The notes beneath the pieces are model-generated. The model made no database searches and was not told the DNA's origin. It saw only the letters and a list, made by a program, of their open reading frames with translations. This document shows positions 10,850 to 22,636 of a stretch of DNA of 64,000 bases, in pieces. The DNA comes from Diploscapter coronatus (Eukaryota > Nematoda > Chromadorea > Rhabditida > Rhabditidae): assembly GCA_964036155.1 (NCBI GenBank), contig OZ038422.1:26683201-26747200 (forward strand). The letters run 5' to 3'. How positions within the stretch are numbered: position 1 is the stretch's first letter; the number at the start of each line of letters is the position of its first letter. Position numbers and translations under genes: made by a program.

Positions 10850-11340
10850 TTATAGCAAAAAAGAACCGCATGAAAAAACAGATCAGACTAACCAGAGATA
10901 TGAATTTCTGAAGTGATGACTCGAAAACCTTTTTTGCTTGGGGGTTTTCGCAAGTTTATTTTTTATTTAATTTTATGCTAATTTTTCTCGCTTTTTTCAA
11001 ATGGGGAATGGATGAAGGATCCAACAGGGTTCTCAAAAATGGGTCTTTCGTCCTATTTTAGTGAATAGGCAAACGTGGCTGGTGGTCTCTAGACTAAAGA
11101 AGACAAATCGATCCACTTTCGCTTGAATCTTTTTTATCTGCAAGCCACACTATAGCGTTGAACGAGAAGATCAGGTTCTCCCCCAAATGCGCCAATGGAG
11201 TGAAGGCTTTCAAGCGTGGATGGTGTAACGGTAACATGGTTGACTTCCACTCACCGCATTGTCGGAGACGCGATCAATCGTTCGGGGCTCGACTCCCCGT
11301 TCACGCAATACACTTTTGCCAAAATTCCTATTATTTTTTT
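10850..11340 (+). repeat. Duplicated segment, copy B (tRNA plus 5' flank)
   Basis: Partner of 3370-3850 in the same orientation. The 3' flank after the tRNA (aaaattcc...gggaagaaacgc) also resembles copy A, so the duplicated unit extends a little past the tRNA. Confidence 0.8.
11214..11307 (+). tRNA. tRNA-Gly(UCC) with probable 23-nt intron (copy B)
   Basis: Identical over all 94 bases to the gene at 3732-3825. It has the same stems, anticodon TCC at 11246-11248 and putative intron 11250-11272. A TTTT terminator follows at 11314-11317. Identity of the tRNA within diverged flanks indicates selection or gene conversion, so both copies are likely functional. Confidence 0.88.
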
Positions 11341-11844
11341 TGGGAAGAAACGCAGTTTTAGGACAAAATGAAAGCGAGTTCATTTTCGATATGTCATATG
11401 TTTGCAAGCAATTTGCTATGGATCGTTTTTAACAGAAAATATTCATATCTATAATCTAATAGCCAAATAAAGTCAATTTTGAATTTCCACGATATTTAGA
11501 AATGCTAGAGACAGTCATAATTATCTACCCTTTCTCGTGGTTATTTCGACCTTTCATACCAAAATGCTATTTTATGAAATGCATAATTTTGAAATTCTAG
11601 TTTAGCAACTATTTAAAAAAAAAATTATCGCACACCAGGACCGAGCAGTAGTGTTCCCAGTCGTTCGTGGATTCCCGAATATTATTTTATTTTATTTCTT
11701 GATATTTGCATTTATCCAACGGATAAAAATCGGAGTGAAAAACCGTTTATTATAGAATTATTGAACATCAGCGGCGTTGTTACTTCTCGCATAGCTATTA
11801 TTCTTTTAGTTGAAATATTTAGCATGTTTTATAAAAAAAGCTTC
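11308..11844. other. Spacer between tRNA genes, nothing else seen
   Basis: AT-rich sequence with the end of the duplicated segment. No coding exons were recognised. A T-run (read on the minus strand) at 11833-11839 serves the downstream minus-strand tRNA-like gene. Confidence 0.4.
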
Positions 11845-11915
11845 TGCGCCCGAAGGTGATTAAAACCTTCCCTAGACGTTGGAAGCGTCCAATGCTACTA
11901 CTACACCACAGACGT
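11845..11915 (-). tRNA. tRNA-Gly(UCC)-like gene, intronless, diverged
   Basis: Read on the minus strand the elements are: acceptor ACGTCTG/CGGGCGC (6 of 7 paired or wobble, A1-C72 mismatch), D-stem GTGT/GCAT, anticodon stem GGACG/CGTCT with loop CTTCCAA (anticodon TCC, genomic 11881-11883), T-stem AAGGT/ACCTT with loop TTTAATC, and discriminator A. A run of seven T follows immediately (11839-11833). The structure is almost intact, but the B box departs from GGTTCGANTCC. It may be a weak gene or a young pseudogene. Confidence 0.65.
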
Positions 11916-12128
11916 TCAACCCGTCTGCTTTTAGCAGCTCCATTTGAGCAAAAATATTCCACACATATCCTTCCCAGTAGCTTCTCTTTCTCTAAGTCCC
12001 GCCCATTCGCTCTTTTCTGCCCAAAATGCAATTGCTATGCGTGGTTTTTTGACAATTGGATACTTGTCGGTTTATTATTTTGTCGCTTTTATTCCCGTTA
12101 TTAGTTTATCTTTAATCAAAATTGATCA

Positions 12129-12135
12129 TTTTCAG
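12129..12135 (+). promoter_or_regulatory. Probable spliced-leader acceptor upstream of toc-1
   Basis: The sequence attttcag ends at 12135, five bases before the toc-1 ATG, with no upstream donor needed to give an open frame. This is the usual look of a nematode trans-splice site. Confidence 0.55.
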
Positions 12136-12140
12136 TCCGA

Positions 12141-15100
12141 ATGTCAGGCCTAGGTTGGTTGTTGGCGGCGGCCAACCACCCGCAGGGCCGTTCCGGCCTT
12201 TTTTCTGCAGCCGCGTGTCTCTGCTGCGTGGCTGTACTCGCTTTCTGCGTGTCCTCGAGCCATTCTATCGGTAAAATTTACATTTTTCTACTTTGTTTTC
12301 ACGGCCTTATGTCCTTTATGGTTGGACTTTAGCCCCGCTCATCTGAAACCTTGCCGCAGCGTTGTGCATCGTTCTCAATCGCGCAAACGTTGGCAGTTGT
12401 TTCGGCAACTGAGCGCACTCATTGCTCATTTTCACCCATTCTTTTGCACTTATTTATTTTCTTCGACTTCCTTTCTTCGGGAATAGATGTAGAGCGCTTC
12501 GAAAAGATAAGGTTCATAAGACCGTATTAAAAACGCATAAGATTTGAATCTTTTATTCCGAAATTAGCAAATCAACATGGAATTGGGATATTTTACAATT
12601 GAAATTTGAAGAATTTTACATATGTTTGAAATCATCCAGATTTGGGACTTTTCCAGTCAGCTTTGCAATTACTATCCTTAATAATGGGACGAGAGATGGT
12701 GATCGAATTTTTGTAGTGGAAAAGTCCCAATTCTGAAATTATCATGTGTTTTTGATCATTTTCTGAATTTAAACTAAATTTGCATGAAATTGATAAAACT
12801 AAGCATAAATTATCCTTTATCCCTAATTTTATCACATAATTTCCAACTTGCAGTCCTAATGTCAGCGCTGTGGATCACGGTGTTCGCGTTCTGCTCGATC
12901 CTATCCTCGCTCATTTCCATATCGCTGTCGCAGAAGCCCACGCAAAAATTCAGCTATGGCCTGGCTAGAGTTCCTGTTCTGGCCGTCTTCAGTACTACGG
13001 TAACTATTCTAAGTTTCTTTCAATCGTTTTCTTCAGGTTTTGTATTTTTAAATAATAATAATTCTTTCTTGACAATAATGATTATAAAAAAACAGATAAT
13101 TAATATATTCTTAGGTAGATTTTTTATTCATTTATTTTGTACGAAGGACATTGTACAAAATGATTGAATAATTTAGAATTGAGCTGTAAAACTCCATACT
13201 TGCTCTGAGTTTATACTTATTTTCCGTTTCAGGTGTTGGCCCAGCTGTTCTCCGTGTTCCTGTCGAAGGAGTCGTTCGAACATCTGCTCTCGCCCGGTCA
13301 CCACGGAGCTCACGATGCCGCCGCCGCGCATGAACACGACATCGAACAAATTGGTGAGAACATTTGTAATTTTTATTTTAAAAACCAATTACTTATTTTT
13401 GAAAAAATTAGCTTTTTTTGTTATAAATATAAATTTATGAAGTTTTTCTAGTTTATTTTCTAGGAAAGTTTGTTTTTTTTTCAGGAAGTTGGCCATACTA
13501 CGTCGGTGCGGTAGCCTGTTCGGTAGCACTCTTGGTTTCTGCGTACTCTTTGAAAAATCAGCCCTTCCAATACGTCCTTTCTTCGGCGAGTAATTCTAGC
13601 CTGCAGGTATTATTTTAATAATCTATTTTGAAAATTACAAACTCGGAGCTGAGTATTGCTATGTTCGTTTGATGAAGCCATTAATGCTCAAAAACATGAC
13701 TATTCTGGATTATCGAAAGATAGACTTGAGGCACTTTTTTTAATTGTTTTTTTTACCTTCAGGCTCACGCGGCTGATATTTCGGAAGCGATATGCTGGGT
13801 CGTTCCAGGCCTCTCGCGACTGCTTCTGCCAAAAATCAACTCGATGGTTCTGCTCGCCATGACGACGAGTTTCTTGCTCGTGCTTTGTGAACATTTCAGG
13901 TATTTTATTTTAATTTTGGTATTTGCAGAGAAATTCATATTTCTAAGGATTTTTAAAAATTTAATTTTTAGGCACGCCTTCGCCTGGGCGGACCCAGTGT
14001 GTTGTCTTTTTCTCTCCGTAGCAGTCTTTTCAACAATGTGGCCCCTTTCCGTCTATACTGGAATGATCCTTCTTCAAACCGTGCCCCAGCATGAAATTAA
14101 TGCTATTGATCGGTAAATTATTTAGTTTAGTTTTTTTTTTTTTTTAAATATTAGTAGGTAAGAATTTAGTCCTCGAAAAGTGCACAAATATTGTAGCGTT
14201 CGACTACGATGAAAATGAGAAATATCGAATATTGAACATTTGAATAAAGCATCACTTTGCGGGTACACACGTATATTATCTTACGACTATTTTCTATCTT
14301 TTCCATTAGAAGTGTCATCAAGTAATGTGCATCTGTACATCTGTGATAGGATCATTCATGCAGACGTTCAAAATACGATGTTTCATTTTCATTAAGTAGT
14401 CCGGAGGTAAACAATAGAATATTGCCCTTTTCCAATTGAAAATAAAACTGTGCCAATCAAATTTTAATTATTCATTTTTTATATTAGCCGAACTTTATGT
14501 TTTACTTTTTGTTATTTTTCAGACACGTCTCCGAAGCCTCTACGATCGAGGGCGTATTGGAGTTGAAAGTGCTCAAATTGTGGAAGTTAGATTTTCTCAA
14601 AGTGGTTCGTTTTTAATTAATTGATTTTTATTTTTCATTGATATATTGGTTTTCAGGTAGGTACAGTCGACGTGAGAGTGAGAAGAGACGCAGACGAACA
14701 GGCGGTTTTGACGCGGGTCACCGAGAAAATGTCCAATTTCATACACATTCTGACTGTTCAGGTAAATATTTGCTTTTTCTGTAATTTTGAAATAAAACCT
14801 ATTTAAAACTGTCTATAGGAAATTTACTCTAACTCTTGGAAATCTGGATATTCGGAAGTCTCGCAACTTAGCGAAATAGTATGCAGGGTTAGGATAGGAT
14901 GGAGAAAGGTAGAGGCAGTGCGCTCCTCACTTTTACATGCTATCCCATAAGTCGCGAGGCTGCAAGATTTCCGAACCTTACTGATTTGTGATAAATCACG
15001 TCGGAATGAATTACTTACTGATATTTTTCCAGATCGTGAAAGACGCAACATGGCAACAGGCGCACGAATTCAGCACAAGCAATGGGGGCGTGGCTTCGAG

Positions 15101-15981
15101 CAGACAGTCTGCAGCCACCGCACACGGACACAGTCATGAAACGGGAGACTGTAGCGGTGAAGAAGGACATGGGCACTCGCATGATGCTCATTCTGGTAAG
15201 GATAAATATTTTTGAAACCTGTCAATTTTTGATTTTTTCGGCTGATTGTTTTTTCAAAAATTCATAACTTTCATAGAAGTGATCGAATCGGGCTAAAACT
15301 TGGCAGATATTCATGATGTATTCATCACACTATGTGCATAACATTTCAGCAGAATTGGTGCACCACACGTGGGTGAACCAGCATCATATCAAAATGTAGT
15401 GATGATGCAAAACTTGTTCGTCACTTTATATCATGATTATTATCTGAAAAGAAAGAAATTTTATGATTTGCTTTCCAGATCACGGCCATTCCCACTCCAC
15501 CCCCTACAGCAGCAGTCCATATCAGTATTCGACTCCGAGTTACGCTCCGCCCGCTCAACCACCTGCTTATCAGTACAATCAGGCAGCTCAGACTTATCAG
15601 ACTCCTTATCAGCAGGCACAGGCGTATCAGCAACAGCAACAGCAGATGAGTCATTACAATTACGGTATGTTGAATTTCAGCTATCTTATTTTTATGATTA
15701 ACAGAGATATGGTATGAACTATAACATATATAGAAGATAATATTATCTTCTCAGGTTATTTTTTTTTAATTTTTACTAAGAAAATTACATCTGGGAGATA
15801 TGTATCCTGTTCTTTATACCTCAGGAGGGGAACTATAATTTCAGGACAACAAGTCCAGGAACATCACTCACATTCTCACGATCACGGACATTCTCATGAG
15901 CATAGTAATGAGCATGGGCACGGACACAGTCACGATCATTCCGCACACGGTCACAGTCATGATGGAGTCACTTATCACTAG
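12141..15981 (+). CDS. toc-1: ZnT6-type zinc transporter subunit (CDF/SLC30A6)
   Basis: Eleven exons (12141-12270, 12854-12999, 13233-13353, 13485-13606, 13763-13899, 13972-14112, 14523-14601, 14657-14761, 15033-15195, 15479-15664, 15845-15981) give about 488 residues in consistent phase. Six membrane segments are followed by a cytosolic ferredoxin-like domain (VDVRVRRDADEQ). Matches to ZnT6 include VLAVFSTTVLAQL, LQAHAADISE and PLSVYTGMILLQT. As in ZnT6, the usual CDF HxxxD zinc site is not conserved, which suggests a modulatory partner of a ZnT5-like subunit in the Golgi. The C-terminus is unusually elaborate: a Gln/Tyr/Pro-rich stretch between two His-rich (GHSHDH-type) tracts. It is the first gene of a pair with clk-1. 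The exon 7 donor could also be three bases later. Confidence 0.9.
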
Positions 15982-16355
15982 GGCTTTAGCATTTATTTGA
16001 CAATTTAGAATAACAAGGCAACATGACGACAAATGAAATAGCATATGGTAGGCTATAAAAACCATTTTACTTTTTCAATGCTATTTTACCGTCTTGTTGT
16101 ACGGTTATTACCAAGCTGTCTATTTATGTATCAGATTTATTTTTTATCAGCTGATTTACTGATTTTTATCCCTATCAGTCTAGTCTAAATATTAAAACTC
16201 TATTTATTCATGGATTTATGATGATGAAGTTCAAGTTCTGTGATCACACATAATTTATGAGAGTTGTTGATTTTTATTTTACTTGTTTTTTTTTACATAT
16301 CAAAGAAAATTTTTTCTGTAAAGACTTGGGAAAATGGACATAATGTTGAATCTCT

Positions 16356-16361
16356 AATAAA
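16356..16361 (+). terminator. Poly(A) signal of toc-1
   Basis: AATAAA lies 375 bases after the toc-1 stop and about 115 bases before the clk-1 start. This spacing is typical between genes of a nematode operon. Confidence 0.6.
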
Positions 16362-16474
16362 AGAATTTTCTTCTGAAACTATTTTAATTTGAATAAATCC
16401 GAAAGCATCGGTCTCAAGATACATTGCAACCTAAAACCTGAACAAAATTAATTAATTTGATATTTTTAAGAGGC

Positions 16475-17204
16475 ATGCAAAGAATTGTTTATAAATCAGC
16501 AAATCAAAAGGCCCTGATCGACAGTATTTTACGAGTGGATCATGTTGGGGAACTCGCCGCAAATCAAATCTACAAGGGGCAAATGGCTGTACTTAAAAGT
16601 TGGATGATTTTCATTTAAGAAAGAACTGATCTTCACAATTCAAATTAGACTCTCCAGCTGAAACGATAATTCAACAAATGTGGAATGAAGAGAAGCAACA
16701 CTTGGATACTGTAGAACGACTGGCAGCTAAACATAGTACTCCCATTTCTTGGTTTACTGCACCGTTTAGTGTGGCTGCTTATGCGTTGGGTATTGAATTT
16801 GGTGAGATTTTTGAAAAATTGCACATGTTTAAGGAGTCGGAAGTGCACTTCTCGGGAAACGAGGCGCAATGGCTTGCACAGCTGCTGTTGAACAGGTGGT
16901 CGGAGAGCATTATAATAATCAAATTAAAGGTTTTATTAAAACTTGTAATTTTTTGTAAAATAGATTTTTCAGAGCTTCTGAAAGACGACCCCGAAAAGCA
17001 TAAGGATTTGCTGAAGGAACTATCGAAAATGCGCGACGCCGAATTGCACCATTTGAAGATAGGAGAGGAGCAACATGATGCTAATGTAAATTGTTGGATC
17101 ACTGTAGTTTTATTATTCTAATTTAGTCTCCAATGTATGATGTCTTCAAGAATGTGATACAACTCGGATGCAAAACAGCTATAGAGATCGCTAAGAGGGC
17201 TTAA
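16475..17204 (+). CDS. clk-1: Demethoxyubiquinone hydroxylase (COQ7/CLK-1)
   Basis: Five exons (16475-16598, 16649-16789, 16834-16929, 16973-17085, 17127-17204) give 183 residues, the family length. The di-iron carboxylate pattern is present: [10 protein letters not shown] near residue 22, [11 protein letters not shown] near residue 52, [11 protein letters not shown], and a C-terminal AELHHL. The enzyme carries out the penultimate hydroxylation of ubiquinone synthesis on the mitochondrial inner membrane. No clear targeting peptide precedes the domain. A tttttaag|aggcATG arrangement directly upstream suits SL2-type trans-splicing as the downstream member of an operon with toc-1, the arrangement known in C. 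elegans. A poly(A) signal lies at 17244-17249. The intron at 16790-16833 is inferred from the conserved [10 protein letters not shown] block. Confidence 0.95.
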
Positions 17205-18863
17205 ATTGATGAAGACCAGCTTCATGCTGGTCCTTGAAGATAAAATAAAGATTTTTTTTCTGTAAAATTCATCATGATTTAGGATTAATAATTGTAAGAA
17301 CCGAAAAAAAATCTGAAAAATTTTACATTTTTCGCCGTGGTGAAAAATTCTGACCATTTTGATCAATTAGAATAAATCCTTGCATGATTTACAACGGCTT
17401 GTCATGTTTATGCTGATTTTCTCTCTTTCTCGACCTTGTTTGGTTTTCCAGTCTCATTCTTCATCGAGTTGCGTAACTCTGCTCGCCTCTGCTAACTGAC
17501 AGCCCCTCATTAAATGACCGTAAATGCAGCGGGGAATAGCAATATCGAAGATGGATTAGTGAATATGTGTGTGGGGATATATGATATCCAGATCCACACA
17601 TGATAAAGCATAGGACATTCATTTTTCACAGATTCATAGACTTGATACTTGAACAATTCCTCATTTGAAGATCACTTATTCAGATTATTGTATCTTGGGC
17701 TACACAGCCAAACGTTACTTAAGTAAGAATGAATTTGAAATATATATGATATACCCTCAGAATTTTATATGATAAAGGATAAGACGTTCATTTTCCCAGA
17801 TTTACTATATTTGGAATTGACCTTACAATAGTAGTTATGCGATAAATTAAAATTTACGGATATATGATAAATCATGGAACATCCTTAACTTGAAAACTTG
17901 TGAAGTTTATATATATATTTTTTTTTGCTTTCTTAAATTATTGCGGCTTCAAATGTGATGAGTATTTCTAAATCCATGTTTTTTCCAGCTTTTATGTAAT
18001 TGGAATTCTGGATTTGCGACCACCTGCTAATTTAGCTTGCATGTGTTGGTACGTTGTTTCGGCATAATTTGCCTCATTCCGTCCTTTTCCCCTTGCCTCG
18101 TTTTTCCATATTTGGGAGATCGCAATCAGCAGCGCCCTTGCCGGCCCCTGTCTTTCCCTCTTTCTTCAAGTCTTGTTCTGTTTCACTTCACATTTGTATT
18201 TTCCATTTTGCCTCATAAAACGCTTCCTCACTTTCTATCTGAAGAATGTAATCTGAGTCTATGACGATAGTTCCAATTCCAAATAGCGGGCGAATCTAGC
18301 GATCGAATTTAGAAGATTTGCAAATCGAATTCAATCCGCATTTAGATTTTATGAAATATCCTAAGTCCTATTATTATTCATAGTTATTTTAATTGATCTA
18401 AAATCTATCTGAATCTATGACAATCGAAATAGCCGAATCATGATTGTTCGCATTTAGGAGATTTATGTTTTCATTATGCTCATCTAAATTCCTTGAATTT
18501 AATATTTTCATTTTAATTGCCATATTCAAATCAATTAATTAGTTACTCATTATTATTCTAGCCGACAAATTAAGAGGGCGTGACTAATTTGCTAACTCTG
18601 ATTGGCTACCCATAAATGTAAGAAGTAGAGGGAGTACTGAAGGAGGCGGGGCCTTCATAGAAAAAGAGAATGATAGAGAACGGATCGTTACGGTGTTCAT
18701 TCACAAATTAGCAAGATATGCCGTCATTTGCCGGGTCTTGTGCTCTCTAATCGCCATGTTTAATGCTTATCCTAAACTCATTCTCATTTCATTCGACTCT
18801 TCGAACTTAATTTAGTCTCGGTTTTTTCACGTTTCCTATTAGACATCACCGAGTTTGCAGACG
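17205..18863. other. 1.66-kb spacer upstream of ceh-16
   Basis: No exon chain was recognised. This is the presumptive 5' regulatory region of the engrailed gene. It contains a small inverted repeat near 17563-17602 (atgtgtgtgg...ccacacat) and a GC-box-like ggaggcggggcc near 18640-18655, shortly before the coding start. Confidence 0.4.
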
Positions 18864-21197
18864 ATGCACGCGACAACGCTCAAATTCAGCATCGAGTCTA
18901 TTTTGGACCCCAATTTCGGGAACAAGGTTCGAATATCAAAGATTTCATTTTAATTTTAAATATCAAACATTAATATATAGTTTTAAATTCATAGGATAGT
19001 AAAATGCCTTTGATCAACGCCTATTTCTCCATAATTTAGGTGTCTTCGCTTTTTTTTATTTTTAAATTTATCATATTATCCAAAAGATTTTAGAAATTGC
19101 ATATCTAAAATATTTTATTTAGGAATGCTCCTATAAAGATCTTACTCCCGTATCCTCAAATAGTAGTGCGACATCATCATTTCCAAGTCCTTCGTCCGTT
19201 TCCCTGAATTGCGAAAGTTTTTCGTCCCCGTCAAATCCGAGTCTGCCCTCAGGTATATCGGAATCGTAAACCATTAACTTTCAGCTTATAAATGTGAAGA
19301 TCCAATAATATTTTAACGTGTGATTAAAATTTAACCTCGAAACAAAATGATTGGGAGTTTAATTTCAGGAAGTTCATCTTCGTCCCCGCTACTTCTCGAA
19401 AATCGATCAATTTTACCGGCCTGGGTCTACTGCACCAGATATTCCGACCGACCCTCAGCAGGTATAGTCAATTTCTATCGTAGGACATTTTCAGACACAT
19501 CAAATTAGTGTAATCCTTTCCCTTCCTTACATTTATTGGCAGTCATTTTCATGGTCTTTTCCCACTGCAAAATGGCGCCAGGCGAAAAATCGTTAAAATC
19601 GAATCGACAAATGTGCCGATTTATAGCTGTAGATTAGTATTGAAATGTGAGCGAAAGCGAGGGCTCTTCAAACCATGAAAAAGAGCTACAGTAATCTGAG
19701 AAATCCGAATTTAGATTAGAAAATATCGTTTTACTATTTTGAAATTATTATATTTGCATAAGGAAATGATGTATTCAGAGTGAATAAAGAAAATCTAACG
19801 AGTTCCCAATTGTTGATCATGATATTCTTAATTAGGCAATTAGTAGTGTCGTAAGAAAAATCCGAATAAATTGACCACTATTAAGTGATGAGGTGATGAA
19901 AATTGAATATGTTGAGTTCTGCGGCAACTTGGAAACCGTGAGACACGAGACATTGAGAAATAGTGTGGAAGTGAAAGCCTATCATCCCCCATACCCTACC
20001 CTAACCCTATACTACTTCGTTTATGTCTCGTGTCTTGTGCTTCTAAATAGCCGAGCTCTACTAAATAATTTTATTAAGTACATCTTAATCAGCATCTAAT
20101 TTTTAGGACCCAGATGCAGGAAACCCCGAAAAAGGGAAGCCACCGCGAGGATGAATTCGGATAACGAAAAACGACCGAGAACCGCGTTCACCCCTAGTCA
20201 GTTGGAGAGAATGCGAAAAGAGTTCTTGGAGAACCGCTATCTGACTGAGAAACGCAGACAGGAATTGGCTCATGAACTGGGATTAAATGAGTCTCAGATA
20301 AAGATATTCTTTCAGGTAGGGCTATTTGTCGCGATTTGACTTATCTAAAAGGAGTTTATAAATAAAAAAAAACTAGAAGATTTCCTATATTCAACATAAG
20401 ATTTTATATATCTTCTTTCTTCTCTCCTTCTCACTAATTATTCGCTACATATGAGATTACAAGATTTGATATGCGAACCTTCTTCCTTCCTTTTCTCCCT
20501 TTGCCTTTATCGGCAGCGTTTCTGACCTTGCCCTAATAAGCATTTACATCTTCAAGCGCATATCGATAACTTGTCAGATAATTACCGTATTTGATATTTG
20601 ATCAAAGAAAAGAAAATGACATGGGAAAATTAGACTACTGTGGGAATGCTCATAGATATACAAAATCGTGCCTATATGAAATGCGAAATTTCCATAACTT
20701 CTACTTTTTTAACTATGAAGGAATACGAATTTTCCGCAATTCTATTACTGCTTATTTCACTGGTTTTAGAAAATTTCATAACTTTACTTTGTCTATGATC
20801 ATCTCTGATTACTGTATTAGAAATATTTGAAATTTCGCGCTTTTTCGGCTAAAAAGAACAGCAAAATTTCCAAAGGAACGCTGACAGTTGGGTGATGAAT
20901 TGGAGCGAATTGGCCCTTACTGCGCTTGAAAAAATACATTTGCTTTGAAAATAGAGATGACAATCTTTTCTCACACCATTTGAATTTTGCAAATAGCAAT
21001 TTCTTCTCTACGTCATAATCTGCCAAAATCTAGAACCACTTGCTGAATTCTTTGTATAGAGATGCTATCTAATTTGCTAATCCATGTAATTCCAGAACAA
21101 ACGTGCCAAATTAAAGAAAACGACCGGGGCTGTCATGAATTCATCGCTTTCCGTACAGCAACTCTTCGCTCAGAGCATCTATAATTGTCAACTCTAA
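18864..21197 (+). CDS. ceh-16: Engrailed homeodomain transcription factor
   Basis: Five exons (18864-18926, 19123-19252, 19369-19461, 20107-20315, 21096-21197) encode 198 residues. EH1 (Groucho-binding, FSIESIL) sits at residues 8-14. A Ser-rich linker follows. EH2, the Exd/Pbx contact, is nearly canonical ([17 protein letters not shown]). EH3 is a basic segment ([12 protein letters not shown]). The homeodomain starts at EKRPRTAF and continues through [15 protein letters not shown], followed by EH5 (QLFAQSIYN). DNA-contact residues Arg5, Gln50, Asn51 and Arg53 are kept, but helix-3 Trp48 is Phe (codon TTC at 20307-20309). An intron splits codons 50/51. An orphan gtttgcag ends three bases before the ATG and suggests trans-splicing. 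It is a nuclear factor acting in epidermal and neural patterning in other nematodes. Confidence 0.95.
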
Positions 21198-22636
21198 AGT
21201 TACAGTAATCCAAATTATTTATTTGCAACACTTTCTCAGATACAATTTATGGCAATTTAAAAAGTAGCCATTTAAAAATAACATGAAGAAAAATTGCCAA
21301 ACGTGGCTACCTTTAGAAACTTCACATATTATTTTACTGAACCTAAGAATCGCCGCATATCTCTTGTATTCAGAGTTTTCATTTGATCTTAATTCTCATT
21401 ATTCAGGTTGCATATTCACTTGTCCTATGTATTTAATAGTCATTTTCGCATCATATTTTCTTGAAATTTGTGATATTCGCATATAGCGTTTCTGTATTTT
21501 CGTGCAAATAAAGATGAATTTCTCTCGAGGGTTTACTGTAGTTTCGTCGTTGTAAGTGTCTAATTGAATTGCATCAAATTCGATTTGGAAAGACACAATT
21601 AGTCGCGACAAGTTTAAATCGAGATTCGTATCTTTTCTGAATCAGATGCGATATGTAAAATCCAATTTACCTCAAAATTATAGGGAATTAAAGATTTTAT
21701 CATGAGTTAGGATGGATAAGTTAAATAGAAAAATAGAATCTTTCGCTAGCCATAGAAATTGTTTCTTTTCGACGACTAAGACAGGTACGATATTTTTAAG
21801 GAAAATCGTATTTAGCTTTAGTTTCAATCGATTCAGCCCCAATAACCTTGTGCGTTGTGTTGATTTTATGCATGAAATGCGGTACGTCTCTTTATATTGA
21901 GGCAATTCTTTCCTCAATTCCTTTGAAATGCGTTCTTATCTATTGGAATATCAGTAATTTGCCTGTCTTCTCTCTCGCGAAGTATCGCTAAAGACAACAC
22001 AAATAAGTGCCGCGAGAAGAAATTGAGAAATAGAGTTGAATTTGAGAGATTTAGAGAGTGAAATAATATGGTTGCAATTAGATCAAAAATGCTATTGGGA
22101 GATAAGCCAAATTGACCTGACTATTAGACAAGAGAAGCGCTATTTAATTGATAGAAGGAGGGAGAAAGTGCTATTGACAGACGAAAGCTGAACCGCCAAG
22201 TGGTTGGAATTAATTATTGTTGCATCCATTAATGAATAAATTAGCTAGTCACTTAATTTTGGACAATTTACTGCTAAGGAGGATAATATTAGGTTACCTT
22301 TGAAATGATATAGGACATATTTTTGATGTAAAAATACGCTTCGAAGGCGATTTCTCTTAGGGAAAGCTATAGTAGAAATTTGCTATTTTTAACCACATCT
22401 ATTGAAACTCTCAGGATACGTATAGCGGCATGTGGGGTTATCAAAATAAGTTGAAAATTTTGGTTCACGCGAAATTCGTCGATTGATCAACCATAAAGTT
22501 GACCTTCATCGTGGATAATGTTTATTTGTTCTATTTGCAGAATGAGCCTAAAATTGCATTATGTGGTTGCCTTGGTGACAGTCCTTGCTTTATTTAGAAG
22601 GAAGGAAATTGACCCTTAGTCAGTATTTACCTCAAA
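21198..22636. other. Intergenic, no gene seen
   Basis: AT-rich sequence with short palindromic TTACAGTAATCC/TTTACTGTAG motifs near 21205 and 21531. The remaining open frames lack splice logic or domains. Confidence 0.4.
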
